From Algoriphagus zhangzhouensis (GTDB lineage Bacteria > Bacteroidota > Bacteroidia > Cytophagales > Cyclobacteriaceae), in assembly GCF_900148515.1 (NCBI RefSeq), contig NZ_FRXN01000003.1, positions 226,397 through 290,396 on the forward strand: a stretch of DNA of 64,000 nt, in the 5' to 3' direction. Shown here piece by piece: positions 28,130 through 36,908 of this stretch. The notes beneath the pieces were generated by a model, which worked only from the letters and a program-made list of their open reading frames with translations, made no database searches and was not told the DNA's origin. Position 1 is the stretch's first letter; every line of letters starts with the position of its first letter. Both the position numbers and the translations under genes were made by a program.

Positions 28130-29700
28130 TGATCTTTAGACTCAGGTCAAGAAACTTGAATCTTTTTAGGCAACATGAGTAAAGGTCTTTCCAACAATAT
28201 TATCGACACCTCCTCGGCATTTTATCGATTCCCCTAACAATGCTTTCGTGGCCGAGGGAAATGGAAAGCCACCTAAAATACCCTGGGCTAAAGCCCAGGG
28301 CTATTCAATCCCAAATCTTTAGACCTAGGTTCAAATTTTGTAGCCAATCAAAATTATAGTAAGGACCCGCCTTCCAGTTTTGGGTGTTAAGAAATCAATT
28401 GTGAGGGAGGCAATTAGGAAGCCTGCCTGCTGCAGGCAGGCTTGTTTGACGAAAATTTTGCTAACTCTAACTTTCAGTTTAAAAGAGATTCTATGCAAAA
28501 TTGAGGAGTTTGCCGACGTGTGGGGAGGAAATTGATTTTAACCCAAAAATGGACAGCGGTGGTTTTTTTGGTCCTTTTTCACCTACAGGAAAAAGGACGG
28601 AAAAGTAAAGTCAAAGAATAGATACCATAGAGAAAACGTCACCCCCCTTTCTTCAACCATCCAATAATTTGATTTTAGTTTGCAAACTCTATGATTAAGA
28701 GTTCGAGATTACAAATCTCAAACAGCATCGGATTCGAGATTGCAAATCTCGAATAGCATGTCTAGTTAATAATTGTTCGTGATTACTCCCGCATAGCTAT
28801 CAGGATCTTAAACAGCAAGAATCAAAATTCCACATTTTAAATATTTGAAGATAGCTTAAATCTATCGGTGCGGTGGGAGGATTTGGCAGCGGGGTGTGCG
28901 CGGGACTTGTGCGGCTGAAGCTTTGCCAAATCTTGATCTTTTGGTTCTTTTGTATCAAGACAAAAGAACAGGTTACTCCCACATAGCTATCGGGATCTCG
29001 AATAGCAGGTCTCCTGCTTTGAACCGTTTTTGCCAAGACGGATATCATCCCCTCTCTTTCAATTAAAGTAAATTCTCTTCCTCTCTCATTTTGAATGTAC
29101 TTTTGGCATGGCCCAAAAGTACGAAAAGGCCTAGTCGCAGCTAAGCTTCCCCCCGCAAATCCTACCCACACCCCGCGGCTGCGACGACCCACCGCACAAC
29201 TAGAGTTGAGTTATGAAGACGATTTAAAAAAAGTGGAAACTTAAAAGATTCCTGAATTTGCTTTGAAGTGGCTGGTGACGGATTGGAGGCAATAAGCGTT
29301 AAGAAAATCGGCTAGTTCCGAACATGTTCGGAAATCCGCCGATTTTTAGCATTTGACCCAATCCGGCAGAAGATGTCCGAAGGCATTTTCAAGCCACTTC
29401 AGGCAAAAGACTTTTGTAACTTTTGGTCTTTCAAAAGTTAGATAGAAAAACACCTTAAGCTCTTCGTATGAATTTAATAAAAATCTAATTAGGCTTGTCC
29501 AAGTCAGGAGACTTGAACCACAAGGGTACTTGATGCCGAGGAGAAAACGTCACCCCCCTTTCTTCAACCATCCATTAATTTGATTTGAAAGTTACAAACT
29601 CGATGGATATGGGTTCAAGATTGCTCCTGCATAGTAATCGGGATCTCGAATAGCATGGACACGTTATTTTTAACCTTAATTAACTAAAAACCAGCCCCTT
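28130..29700. other. Gene-free, palindrome-rich region
   Basis: No credible coding sequence in ~1.6 kb. It holds many perfect or near-perfect hairpins: 28282-28301 (CCCTGGGCT arms), 28419-28443 (11-bp arms), 28732-28754, 29097-29122 (GTACTTTTGG arms) and 29304-29346. A 45-base direct repeat (28630-28675 and 29541-29588) flanks much of it. GC content shifts within the stretch. It looks like a dump of intergenic repeat elements. Confidence 0.6.
29304..29346. repeat. Large nested palindrome
   Basis: A perfect 18-base palindrome TTCCGAACATGTTCGGAA (29316-29333) is nested inside AAAATCGGC / GCCGATTTT arms. Outside these, CGGATTGG and CCAATCCG, and AGTGGCT and AGCCACT, pair further, giving an extended symmetrical structure over about 29265-29402. 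Confidence 0.7.
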
Positions 29701-29708
29701 TTAAAAGT

Positions 29709-29739
29709 AAAAACCTCCGAGACATAGTCCCGGAGGTTT
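29709..29739 (-). terminator. Terminator of RND efflux operon
   Basis: A 9-bp stem (29711-29719 with 29731-29739) with an 11-base loop and, on the minus strand, a T-rich tail. It lies 30 bases beyond the RND stop codon. Confidence 0.82.
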
Positions 29740-29769
29740 GTTCAAAAAAAACCACCAACCTTAAATCAA

Positions 29770-32700
29770 TCATGCTTTCACTTTGCGAAGCTTCATATTC
29801 AGCTTATCTGCCAGTAAATACATGACTGGTACGATCACTAACGTAAGGAAGGTCGCAAAGGTTAACCCGAAAATCACTGTCCAAGCCATCGGGCCCCAGA
29901 AATCTGCGTTATCTCCACCTACGTAGAATTGCGGATCAAAAGAACTCAAAAGAGTTCCGAAATTTATATTCATTCCGATTGCCAATGGGATCAAACCTAG
30001 TACAGTTGTGATCGCTGTAAGCAACACCGGACGAAGACGAGTCTTCCCAGATTCAACGATACTTCCTACCAGATCAGTATAGGAAAGCACATCATTTTCT
30101 CCGATTCCCAACTCTTCTCTTTTTCTACTTCTCACCAGATTGGTATAGTCAATCAATACAATCGCATTGTTCACCACAACCCCGGCTAAGGAAATAATCC
30201 CGATACCTGTCATGATCACTACGAAGTCCATATTGAAAATCACCAAGCCCAAGAATACCCCAATCGTACTCAAGACCACGGAAGCCATAATGATGAATGG
30301 AGTAGTCACTGAGTTAAACTGCGCAACGATGATCAAGAAGATCATGGATACTGCAATTGCCAATGCACGCATCAAGAAAGCCTGAGACTTTGCCTGCTCT
30401 TCCTGCTCCCCTGTGAACTTCACCTGAATCCCATCAGGGATCTCATAGGTAGCCATTAGGTTTTTCAACTGAGCATTGATTTCAGTAGCATTATACCCTT
30501 CCAACACATTGGAAGAAACAGTAATCACTTTCTCCAAGTCTTTTCTTTTCACAGAACCATAAGTTGAACCATATTCTACATCAGCCACTGCCGAGATAGG
30601 CACTTCTCTTTTGGTTCCAAACTTATCTCTGAATCCGATTTTCTTATTGATCAAAGTATTGATATCATATCGGTATTCATCCATCAATCTCAATTGAATC
30701 GGATAATCATCTTCCCCTTCTTTGTACTTGGAAACTTCCAATCCAAATAGAGCTGTTCTCATTTCTGTTGCAATATTGGAAGTGGAAAGGCCAAATCTTC
30801 TGGCTTTCTCTCTATCAATATTCAGGATCACTTCTGGACTTCCCAAAGACAAATCCGTCTTAAGTTCTTCAACACCCGCTACATTTTGTTTGTCGAGGTA
30901 TTCCTTGGTTTGGTTCACAAAAGCAATCAATTGCTCATAATCCTCACCGATAAACTCAATGTTTACTGCTTTACCAACAGGAGGTCCATTTCTCTGTTTA
31001 TTTACAGTAATCTGAACACCCGGATATTTTTCTACCAAATCACGGATATCTTCCATCACTTCATTGGTGTTCGCACCTTGACGGTCGATGTAATCCACAA
31101 AACCAATGGTGATTTTAGCTTTATGAGGAGTAGCCTGGTTACTAGGTCCTTCCAAAGGATCTCCTGTTCCTTCTCCTACCTGAGTAATCATCGATTCAAT
31201 GATTGACTGATATGGAGTCAAAGTAGCCCAAACCTCATCCTCCATTTGATCCACAAATTTATTAGTCGCTTCGATATCTGTTCCGATAGGAAACTCCACA
31301 AAGACATTGATCAATTGAGGCTGATTATCTGGGAAGAAAAGAATTTTTGGAGCTCTGATCCCCAACAATCCTAAGGATAAGAATAGAAGCAAAATCGTAC
31401 CTCCAAAGAAGAAGTAAGGTCTTTTCCCATCCAAAGCGTAAGACAAAGTTGACTCATACCAGTTTTCCAACTTCACCAACAAGACAGTCTGGAACCAACG
31501 GATTGCTTTTCTCAATGCAAAAACATTGAACAAGGTCAATACGCATGCAATCAGCATCAAGGATCCAAAAGCGGTCCATCCCATCAAATAAAGAATGGTA
31601 GAAAGCACCAAGAAAATCCCCGCAATAATGATTGATTTTTGCTTCGGCTTGTCCTTAGTCACATCCTCCACTTTCATATACATGGCAGTCAAAACCGGGT
31701 TGATTACCAATGCCACAAACAAAGAGGAAGACAATACAATGATCAAGGTGATCGGAAGGAACTTCATAAACTCCCCTACGATATCATCCCAGAAAGCCAA
31801 TGGTAAGAATGCCGCCAAGGTCGTCGCTGTGGAAGTGATAATTGGCCAAGCCACTTCACCCACACCTTCTTTAGCTGCCTCAATGGCTGATTTTCCTTCA
31901 GACATCAATCGATAGATGTTTTCGACCACCACGATACCATTATCCACCAACATCCCCAAAGCAAGAATCAAGGAGAACAAAACCATCAGGTTCAAGGAAA
32001 TTCCCAATGCATTCAAGATCAGGAATGAAATGAACATGGAAAGCGGAATCGCAATACCAACAAACAATGCATTTCTAAATCCCAGGAAGAACATCAAAAC
32101 CAAAACCACTAAGATCACCCCAAAAATGATGGAGTTTTCCAAGTCACTCACCTGCAATCTGGTTTGCTTGGATTGGTCATTGGTAATTGTAATCTCCAAA
32201 TCAGAAGGGAATCGATTAGCTTTTGCCTTGTCGATGATTTCCTTGATTTTATCTGCTGCGATCAACAAGTTTTCACCTGATCTTTTGGTCACGTTGATAG
32301 TGACTACTGGAAGGTTTTTACTTCGTGCATATGAACTTCTCTCCTTATAAGTATCGTCGACAACAGCCACATCTCTCAAGTAGACGATTTTCCCATTATC
32401 AGTCTTTACGATGATATTCAACAGATCATATGGATCAGAAAATTCTCCATCCACACGAAGAGTTCTGGTATAATCACCAGCGCGGATATTACCCCCAGAA
32501 ATAGTTACGTTTTCTGCCTGAACAGCCCCAGAGATATCACCAAAGGTCACTCCAGTAGCTTCCATCTTATAGGGATCTACATTGATCTGGATTTCTCGCT
32601 CTACAGTACCTGCCAGGTCAGCCTTGGAGATTTCAGAAAGCTTCTCGATTTCATCCTCTAGGTATTCACCGAATTTCTTCAGCTCCGTCTCAGAATAATC

Positions 32701-33174
32701 CCCCGAGATATTTACGTTCATGATCGGGAAATCCGAAGTATTCACTTCCAAGACATTTGGATCCTGATCCAAATCTGTCGGAAGCTCACTTTTGGCCTTA
32801 TCGACAGCGTCTTTTACATCCTGAATCGCCTTGGAGATTTCCACACCAGGGTTAAACTCAATGATGATGGAAGAGAAATCCTGAACGGAAGTAGAATTAA
32901 TGTCTTTGACATCATTCATCCCTTTCAGCTCCTTCTCTATCGGTCTGGTGATCAAGTTTTCCATATCTACAGGTGAGTTACCCGGATACGGAGTCCCTAC
33001 ATAGACTGTAGGAATAACGATTTCAGGAAAACTCTCCTTCGGCATGGTTCTATAGGCACTTAAGCCCAACACTGTAATAATCAGTGTCAAAATCACCACC
33101 GAGGTAGAGTTATCTACACTCAGACTGGACAGTCCAAATTCCCTGATATGCTTAGATTTTGGTTGCTCAGCCAT
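29770..33174 (-). CDS. RND efflux transporter permease
   Basis: A 1134-residue AcrB/CusA-superfamily inner-membrane pump: helix 1 at about residues 25-45, a large porter domain (PTVYVGTPYPGNSPVDMENLITRP), helices 2-6 with GMLVDNGIVVVENI, a second porter domain and helices 8-12 with GIGIISLAGVVVNNAIVLIDY. Two extra hydrophobic segments lie between helix 6 and helix 7 (about residues 505-560), a feature of one Bacteroidota branch. It is driven by protons and pairs with the HlyD adaptor and TolC-like channel encoded upstream; three bases separate it from the adaptor gene. It exports drugs, metals or lipids; the substrate is not deducible. Confidence 0.9.
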   Translation of the reverse strand: MAEQPKSKHIREFGLSSLSVDNSTSVVILTLIITVLGLSAYRTMPKESFPEIVIPTVYVGTPYPGNSPVDMENLITRPIEKELKGMNDVKDINSTSVQDFSSIIIEFNPGVEISKAIQDVKDAVDKAKSELPTDLDQDPNVLEVNTSDFPIMNVNISGDYSETELKKFGEYLEDEIEKLSEISKADLAGTVEREIQINVDPYKMEATGVTFGDISGAVQAENVTISGGNIRAGDYTRTLRVDGEFSDPYDLLNIIVKTDNGKIVYLRDVAVVDDTYKERSSYARSKNLPVVTINVTKRSGENLLIAADKIKEIIDKAKANRFPSDLEITITNDQSKQTRLQVSDLENSIIFGVILVVLVLMFFLGFRNALFVGIAIPLSMFISFLILNALGISLNLMVLFSLILALGMLVDNGIVVVENIYRLMSEGKSAIEAAKEGVGEVAWPIITSTATTLAAFLPLAFWDDIVGEFMKFLPITLIIVLSSSLFVALVINPVLTAMYMKVEDVTKDKPKQKSIIIAGIFLVLSTILYLMGWTAFGSLMLIACVLTLFNVFALRKAIRWFQTVLLVKLENWYESTLSYALDGKRPYFFFGGTILLLFLSLGLLGIRAPKILFFPDNQPQLINVFVEFPIGTDIEATNKFVDQMEDEVWATLTPYQSIIESMITQVGEGTGDPLEGPSNQATPHKAKITIGFVDYIDRQGANTNEVMEDIRDLVEKYPGVQITVNKQRNGPPVGKAVNIEFIGEDYEQLIAFVNQTKEYLDKQNVAGVEELKTDLSLGSPEVILNIDREKARRFGLSTSNIATEMRTALFGLEVSKYKEGEDDYPIQLRLMDEYRYDINTLINKKIGFRDKFGTKREVPISAVADVEYGSTYGSVKRKDLEKVITVSSNVLEGYNATEINAQLKNLMATYEIPDGIQVKFTGEQEEQAKSQAFLMRALAIAVSMIFLIIVAQFNSVTTPFIIMASVVLSTIGVFLGLVIFNMDFVVIMTGIGIISLAGVVVNNAIVLIDYTNLVRSRKREELGIGENDVLSYTDLVGSIVESGKTRLRPVLLTAITTVLGLIPLAIGMNINFGTLLSSFDPQFYVGGDNADFWGPMAWTVIFGLTFATFLTLVIVPVMYLLADKLNMKLRKVKA

Positions 33175-33177
33175 AAT

Positions 33178-34311
33178 TTATTGTTGTGAAATATTAACCT
33201 TGAAATTATCTCCAACTTCACGGAAACCTTTGTCAACCAAAGTTTCTGATCCCTGCAGTCCTTCAAGCACTTCAGTTTTGTCGTCGAAAGTTCTTCCTCT
33301 CTTGATGTAATGCTTTTTAGAAACTCCTTCTTCTACGGTATAGATATAATCTCCTTTGTTATCACTCAAGATCAAATAAGCAGGAACGATGACCGCACTC
33401 TTATTTTCATAATCCTTGATCTTCAAAACTGAAATCATATTTGGCTTCACCTGAGGGAGATTTGGAAGGAAAACTTCTACTTTGAAAGTTCTGTTGTTAG
33501 GATTGATGATTGCACCAACTGCGCTCACCTTCGTTTTCAATTCCTGATTGATAGAAGGGAATGAAACATCCACGCTATCTCCTTTGCTCAGCACTCCGAT
33601 GTAAGATTCAGAGATATCAGCTTCGATAAACAAATCGCTTTCTCCCACAAACTGGAACATGGAAGATCCTGGCTGAACCAATTCTCCCAATCTCACCTGA
33701 ACAGTTTCGATAGTTCCGTTAAAAGGAGCCACAACAACTGTTTTATCCAACTGAGTTTTCAAAGAAGCCAGACTTCTCTCCAATCCTTCTTTTCTGTTTT
33801 TAGCTTCTAGAAATTGAACCTCAGTCCCGATTTCCTGATCCCAAAGTCTCTTTTGCTTTTCATACAAAGTAGTCGCCAAGTCCAGGTTATTCTGCAGCTC
33901 GTCGATATTTCTTTGGATAGTCTCAGAGTCGATTCTTGCCAATACTTGACCTCTTGTCACTCTCATACCCTCAATAGCTGGCACTTCTAGTACACGACCT
34001 CCAGTCTCAGCACTGATGATCACGTTTTTCTTTGATAAAACAGATCCAGTCACCTCTACATAGTGATCAAATTCTCCTTTTTCAGTTTTGGTAGTCGTAA
34101 TCAAAATTGCTTTCTGATTCTGCTTGGCATACTCAGGATCCAAGGTGGCAATCTCAGCTTCCAACTCAAGAATGGAGGTCTGCAATGTGGATGCTTCTGT
34201 GCGAAGCTCTTCCAATTTTGCTTTCTTTGCCTCCACCGATTCATCTGAAGCACATCCGTAAGCAACAAGCATCAGGATGGTAATAGGTAAAAATTTTAAA
34301 CTTGCTTTCAT
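33178..34311 (-). CDS. RND efflux periplasmic adaptor (HlyD/MFP family)
   Basis: A 377-residue lipoprotein (LMLVAYGCASDE, Cys near 20) with a coiled-coil start, a lipoyl half-domain GGRVLEVPAIEGMRVTRGQVLARID, a hairpin helix pair around 115-165, a second lipoyl half VVAPFNGTIETVQVRLGELVQPG, and beta-barrel and membrane-proximal domains. It joins the inner-membrane pump to the TolC-like channel. It lies in the order tetR, tolC, adaptor, pump with gaps of 10, 44 and 3 bases. Confidence 0.9.
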   Translation of the reverse strand: MKASLKFLPITILMLVAYGCASDESVEAKKAKLEELRTEASTLQTSILELEAEIATLDPEYAKQNQKAILITTTKTEKGEFDHYVEVTGSVLSKKNVIISAETGGRVLEVPAIEGMRVTRGQVLARIDSETIQRNIDELQNNLDLATTLYEKQKRLWDQEIGTEVQFLEAKNRKEGLERSLASLKTQLDKTVVVAPFNGTIETVQVRLGELVQPGSSMFQFVGESDLFIEADISESYIGVLSKGDSVDVSFPSINQELKTKVSAVGAIINPNNRTFKVEVFLPNLPQVKPNMISVLKIKDYENKSAVIVPAYLILSDNKGDYIYTVEEGVSKKHYIKRGRTFDDKTEVLEGLQGSETLVDKGFREVGDNFKVNISQQ

Positions 34312-34355
34312 TTCTATTCAGATATTTTCTTTACTCCCTTTCGGGAAAAGTTGGA

Positions 34356-35714
34356 TTAGTTAAGATTATTGATTTTTAAAAGGCCCAAAGCTTTTTCCAA
34401 GTCTACCTTAGCAACTAGGCCGTCATACAATGCCGATAGGTAATTGATTTCAGCCTCGATCAAAGCTGCATCTGCTTCTACCACCTCTAGGTTTGAGCCT
34501 ACACCTTCATTGTATTTGATTTTTGCGATGTCATAAACCTCCTGTGCCAAGTCCAGGTTTTCCTGCTGGACTTCCAAGATGGTCAGGTCATTTTTCAGAT
34601 TGGTTTTCGCAGTATAGATTTCATTTTTGATGTTTTCATTCAGGAAAAACTTCTGGTTTTCCAATTGCATCATCTGAATTCTATTCTTTTGGATTCTTGC
34701 ACTTTTGGAAAGGCCATCAAAAATCGGAATCGACATACTCACACCTAATAAGGATGAACCGAACCAGTTTTGCTTATTAAATACCGCATCCATTGAATTA
34801 CCTGCTCCTGCTCGTTGCGCATTGGCTACGAAATCAATGGTTGGCATGTACTGGGCTTGATTGTTTTTCAGATCCAAATGAGTCAGTTCCAAATTGGTTT
34901 GCAATTGACTCACTTCCACTCTTTCTATTCCCTCTTCCAATAGCAAAGCATCCAATTCCTCTCTAGGATTCAGCTCCAACAAAGTCTCAGTCAACTCAAC
35001 ATCATACTCCATTGGCATTCCCATCTGGATTTTGAGAATCTGCTTGCTCACTTCCAAAGCTGTCAAGCTTCTTTCCAATTGGGAATAGGTATTGTTTCTC
35101 TGAACCTGAATTCTGGATACATCGATTTTCTCAGCAAAACCCGCTTCATTCAAAGCTCTGGTTTCATTTAAAAGCGTGTCGATTCTTGCCAAGTTGGCTT
35201 GAGACAATCTGATTCTCTCTTGATTGACCAAAACGCCGAAATAGGCCTTTTTCACAGATTCGATGACATCATTCTCAGTTTTCACCAAATCCAAGTCAGT
35301 CAATTGTCGGTAAGTCTTAGCTGCACGCAATCCCACGAAGAAGGAACCATCAAAAATCATCTGGGTCAGATTAGCTCCCAGATTGGAAGAATAGCTCAGG
35401 CCAAATCGGGCTGGAATCACATCACCAGGAATGCTTGGGTCTCCGAAAGGAGGCTCATTAGGCAAGAAAACCACTGGAATAGAAGGATTGTAATTCAATC
35501 CAAATGATCCAGTAATCTGAGGCAAACCAGTGGCAGTGGTTTCCTTCACGGTAGCTTTGGAAATCAAGGTTTCCAATTGCGCATTCTTAACATTGACATT
35601 ATTCTGCAAAGAATAGGACAAGGACTCCTTTAATGTCAAAGGCAAAACTTCCTGTGCCGTTCCCCCAAACGAGATGGTCAAAAATGCAAAAATTAATAGT
35701 AGGTATTTTTTCAT
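34356..35714 (-). CDS. TolC-family outer membrane efflux protein
   Basis: About 452 residues from the ATG at 35714, which gives a clean signal peptide (YLLLIFAFLTISFGGTAQ). A longer in-frame start would overlap tetR. Two repeated OEP halves are seen: LKESLSYSLQNNVNVKNAQLE at the N-terminus and LDLKNNQAQYMPTIDFVA in the middle, with heptad-like helices and a C-terminal GSNLEVVEADAALIEAEINYLSALYD. It forms the outer-membrane channel of the RND efflux complex encoded downstream. Confidence 0.88.
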   Translation of the reverse strand: MKKYLLLIFAFLTISFGGTAQEVLPLTLKESLSYSLQNNVNVKNAQLETLISKATVKETTATGLPQITGSFGLNYNPSIPVVFLPNEPPFGDPSIPGDVIPARFGLSYSSNLGANLTQMIFDGSFFVGLRAAKTYRQLTDLDLVKTENDVIESVKKAYFGVLVNQERIRLSQANLARIDTLLNETRALNEAGFAEKIDVSRIQVQRNNTYSQLERSLTALEVSKQILKIQMGMPMEYDVELTETLLELNPREELDALLLEEGIERVEVSQLQTNLELTHLDLKNNQAQYMPTIDFVANAQRAGAGNSMDAVFNKQNWFGSSLLGVSMSIPIFDGLSKSARIQKNRIQMMQLENQKFFLNENIKNEIYTAKTNLKNDLTILEVQQENLDLAQEVYDIAKIKYNEGVGSNLEVVEADAALIEAEINYLSALYDGLVAKVDLEKALGLLKINNLN

Positions 35715-35724
35715 CACAAATAAT

Positions 35725-36333
35725 TCAAATGTGCTTTGCTTTTTGGGTTTTATAGGCTTCCCTGCCTTTTTCAGTAAATATTCCATGAAGAAAATGATCC
35801 ATAGTCTGGAGCTGCTCTTCTGCTAAATTGACGCTTCTATTAGAATAATTATTTGGGTTCATGGCCTCAGAAATTTGGTTGACACGAAGTCTCGCCATGA
35901 TCTGAGAATCAATTTCATCCCTGAAATAACCCAATTGTTTTCCTCTCTCTATAATATTGACGAAATCTGTCATAATAACTTTTTCACGGTGCTCCTCGAA
36001 CAGATCCCAAATCTCAGGAAAGTACTTCTGCACCTCGAAAATTGCCATGGGATTAATCTCGCTCAACCTTCTTCTGATCATCTTGGAAATCTTCACCAAA
36101 TGATCCACCACATCGGTTCCTGAGTCCTTAATAAAGACCATTTCCTTTTGATCTTTTTCCAATATCAACTCGAAGGTCACCCGCACCAAATCCTTTTTAT
36201 CTTTGAATTCTTGATAAAGTGTCTTTTTGGAAATCCCCATCAACCGCGCAATATCATCCATGGTGGTATTTCTTACCCCATACTTGGTGAATTGCTCCAT
36301 TGCTACATCCAAAATTTTTTCTCTTGTCTCCAC
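35725..36333 (-). CDS. TetR-family transcriptional regulator of the efflux operon
   Basis: A 202-residue protein with the TetR DNA-binding domain at the N-terminus (REKILDVAMEQFTKYGVRNTTMDDIARLMGISKKTLYQEFKDK) and a helical ligand-binding C-terminal domain. The start codon is a GTG at 36333. It is the first gene of the operon and probably represses it until a pump substrate binds. The upstream region holds a candidate operator at 36446-36473. Confidence 0.85.
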   Translation of the reverse strand: METREKILDVAMEQFTKYGVRNTTMDDIARLMGISKKTLYQEFKDKKDLVRVTFELILEKDQKEMVFIKDSGTDVVDHLVKISKMIRRRLSEINPMAIFEVQKYFPEIWDLFEEHREKVIMTDFVNIIERGKQLGYFRDEIDSQIMARLRVNQISEAMNPNNYSNRSVNLAEEQLQTMDHFLHGIFTEKGREAYKTQKAKHI

Positions 36334-36445
36334 TCCAAATTTGATTTGAGCGCAAAACTATGGAAACGATCAGCAACTCCAAAGTTTCCTGAGTTTATCT
36401 TTAAAAGAATATTCTGATTTTCAGTATGAAACAATGTCTCAAAAC

Positions 36446-36473
36446 GTTCAAAACCGAACATTACAGAACATTT
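36446..36473. promoter_or_regulatory. Candidate TetR operator
   Basis: GTTC at 36446 faces GAAC at 36456, and GAACATT is repeated at 36456-36462 and 36466-36472, one helical turn apart. This lies about 115-140 bases upstream of the tetR start. It is only a pattern match. Confidence 0.3.
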
Positions 36474-36856
36474 AAAACACATTATTTTGCACACTTCCAA
36501 GGAAACTTTGTTTAGGTATTGGCTTTTCCACCATAAATTCAACTGAAAAGCCTATTCAAAGATTTTAAATTGAACGGCCTCAATTGATTATTGAAAAAGT
36601 AAAAAATTGAAATGGGAAGATCCCTGATTTGAATGTTACTATTTTATTATAATCCGCTATAATGTCAGAACGGCTAAAAAGCAGCTTTGATATCCTGTTA
36701 AACTTCTGTCTCCCGTCTTCTGTCTTCAAGCCATTTTTGCAAAGGAAATTAGTGCCATGGTACAAAAGCGAATGTACTCATACAATCCTATCCATTTCAA
36801 AAGCAAAAAATACTTAATAGAAAGGCTTGAATAGAAGGATATAAATTCAATTCTAG

Positions 36857-36888
36857 TTTTTCACAATCCACCCAATTCCTTACCTTTG
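36857..36888 (+). promoter_or_regulatory. Promoter of purL
   Basis: TACCTTTG at 36881-36888 matches the Bacteroidota -7 consensus exactly. A TTTTT tract stands 19 bases upstream as a weak -33 box. The start codon of purL is 20 bases downstream, so the leader is very short. Confidence 0.6.
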
Positions 36889-36908
36889 CAGCTTACCAGC
36901 TCAAGGAC

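Larger units (their letters stand above)
36334..36908. other. Divergent intergenic region between tetR and purL
   Basis: 575 bases without a gene, carrying signals for both directions: a candidate TetR operator at 36446-36473 and the purL promoter at 36857-36888. The middle part is AT-rich with no other structure seen. Confidence 0.55.

Noticed and set aside
28800..29192. 130-codon minus-strand reading frame
   Set aside because: It spans the palindromes GTACTTTTGG/CCAAAAGTAC and a GC-rich repeat, has low-complexity Arg/Pro composition, no start context and no recognisable domain; better explained as repeat DNA.
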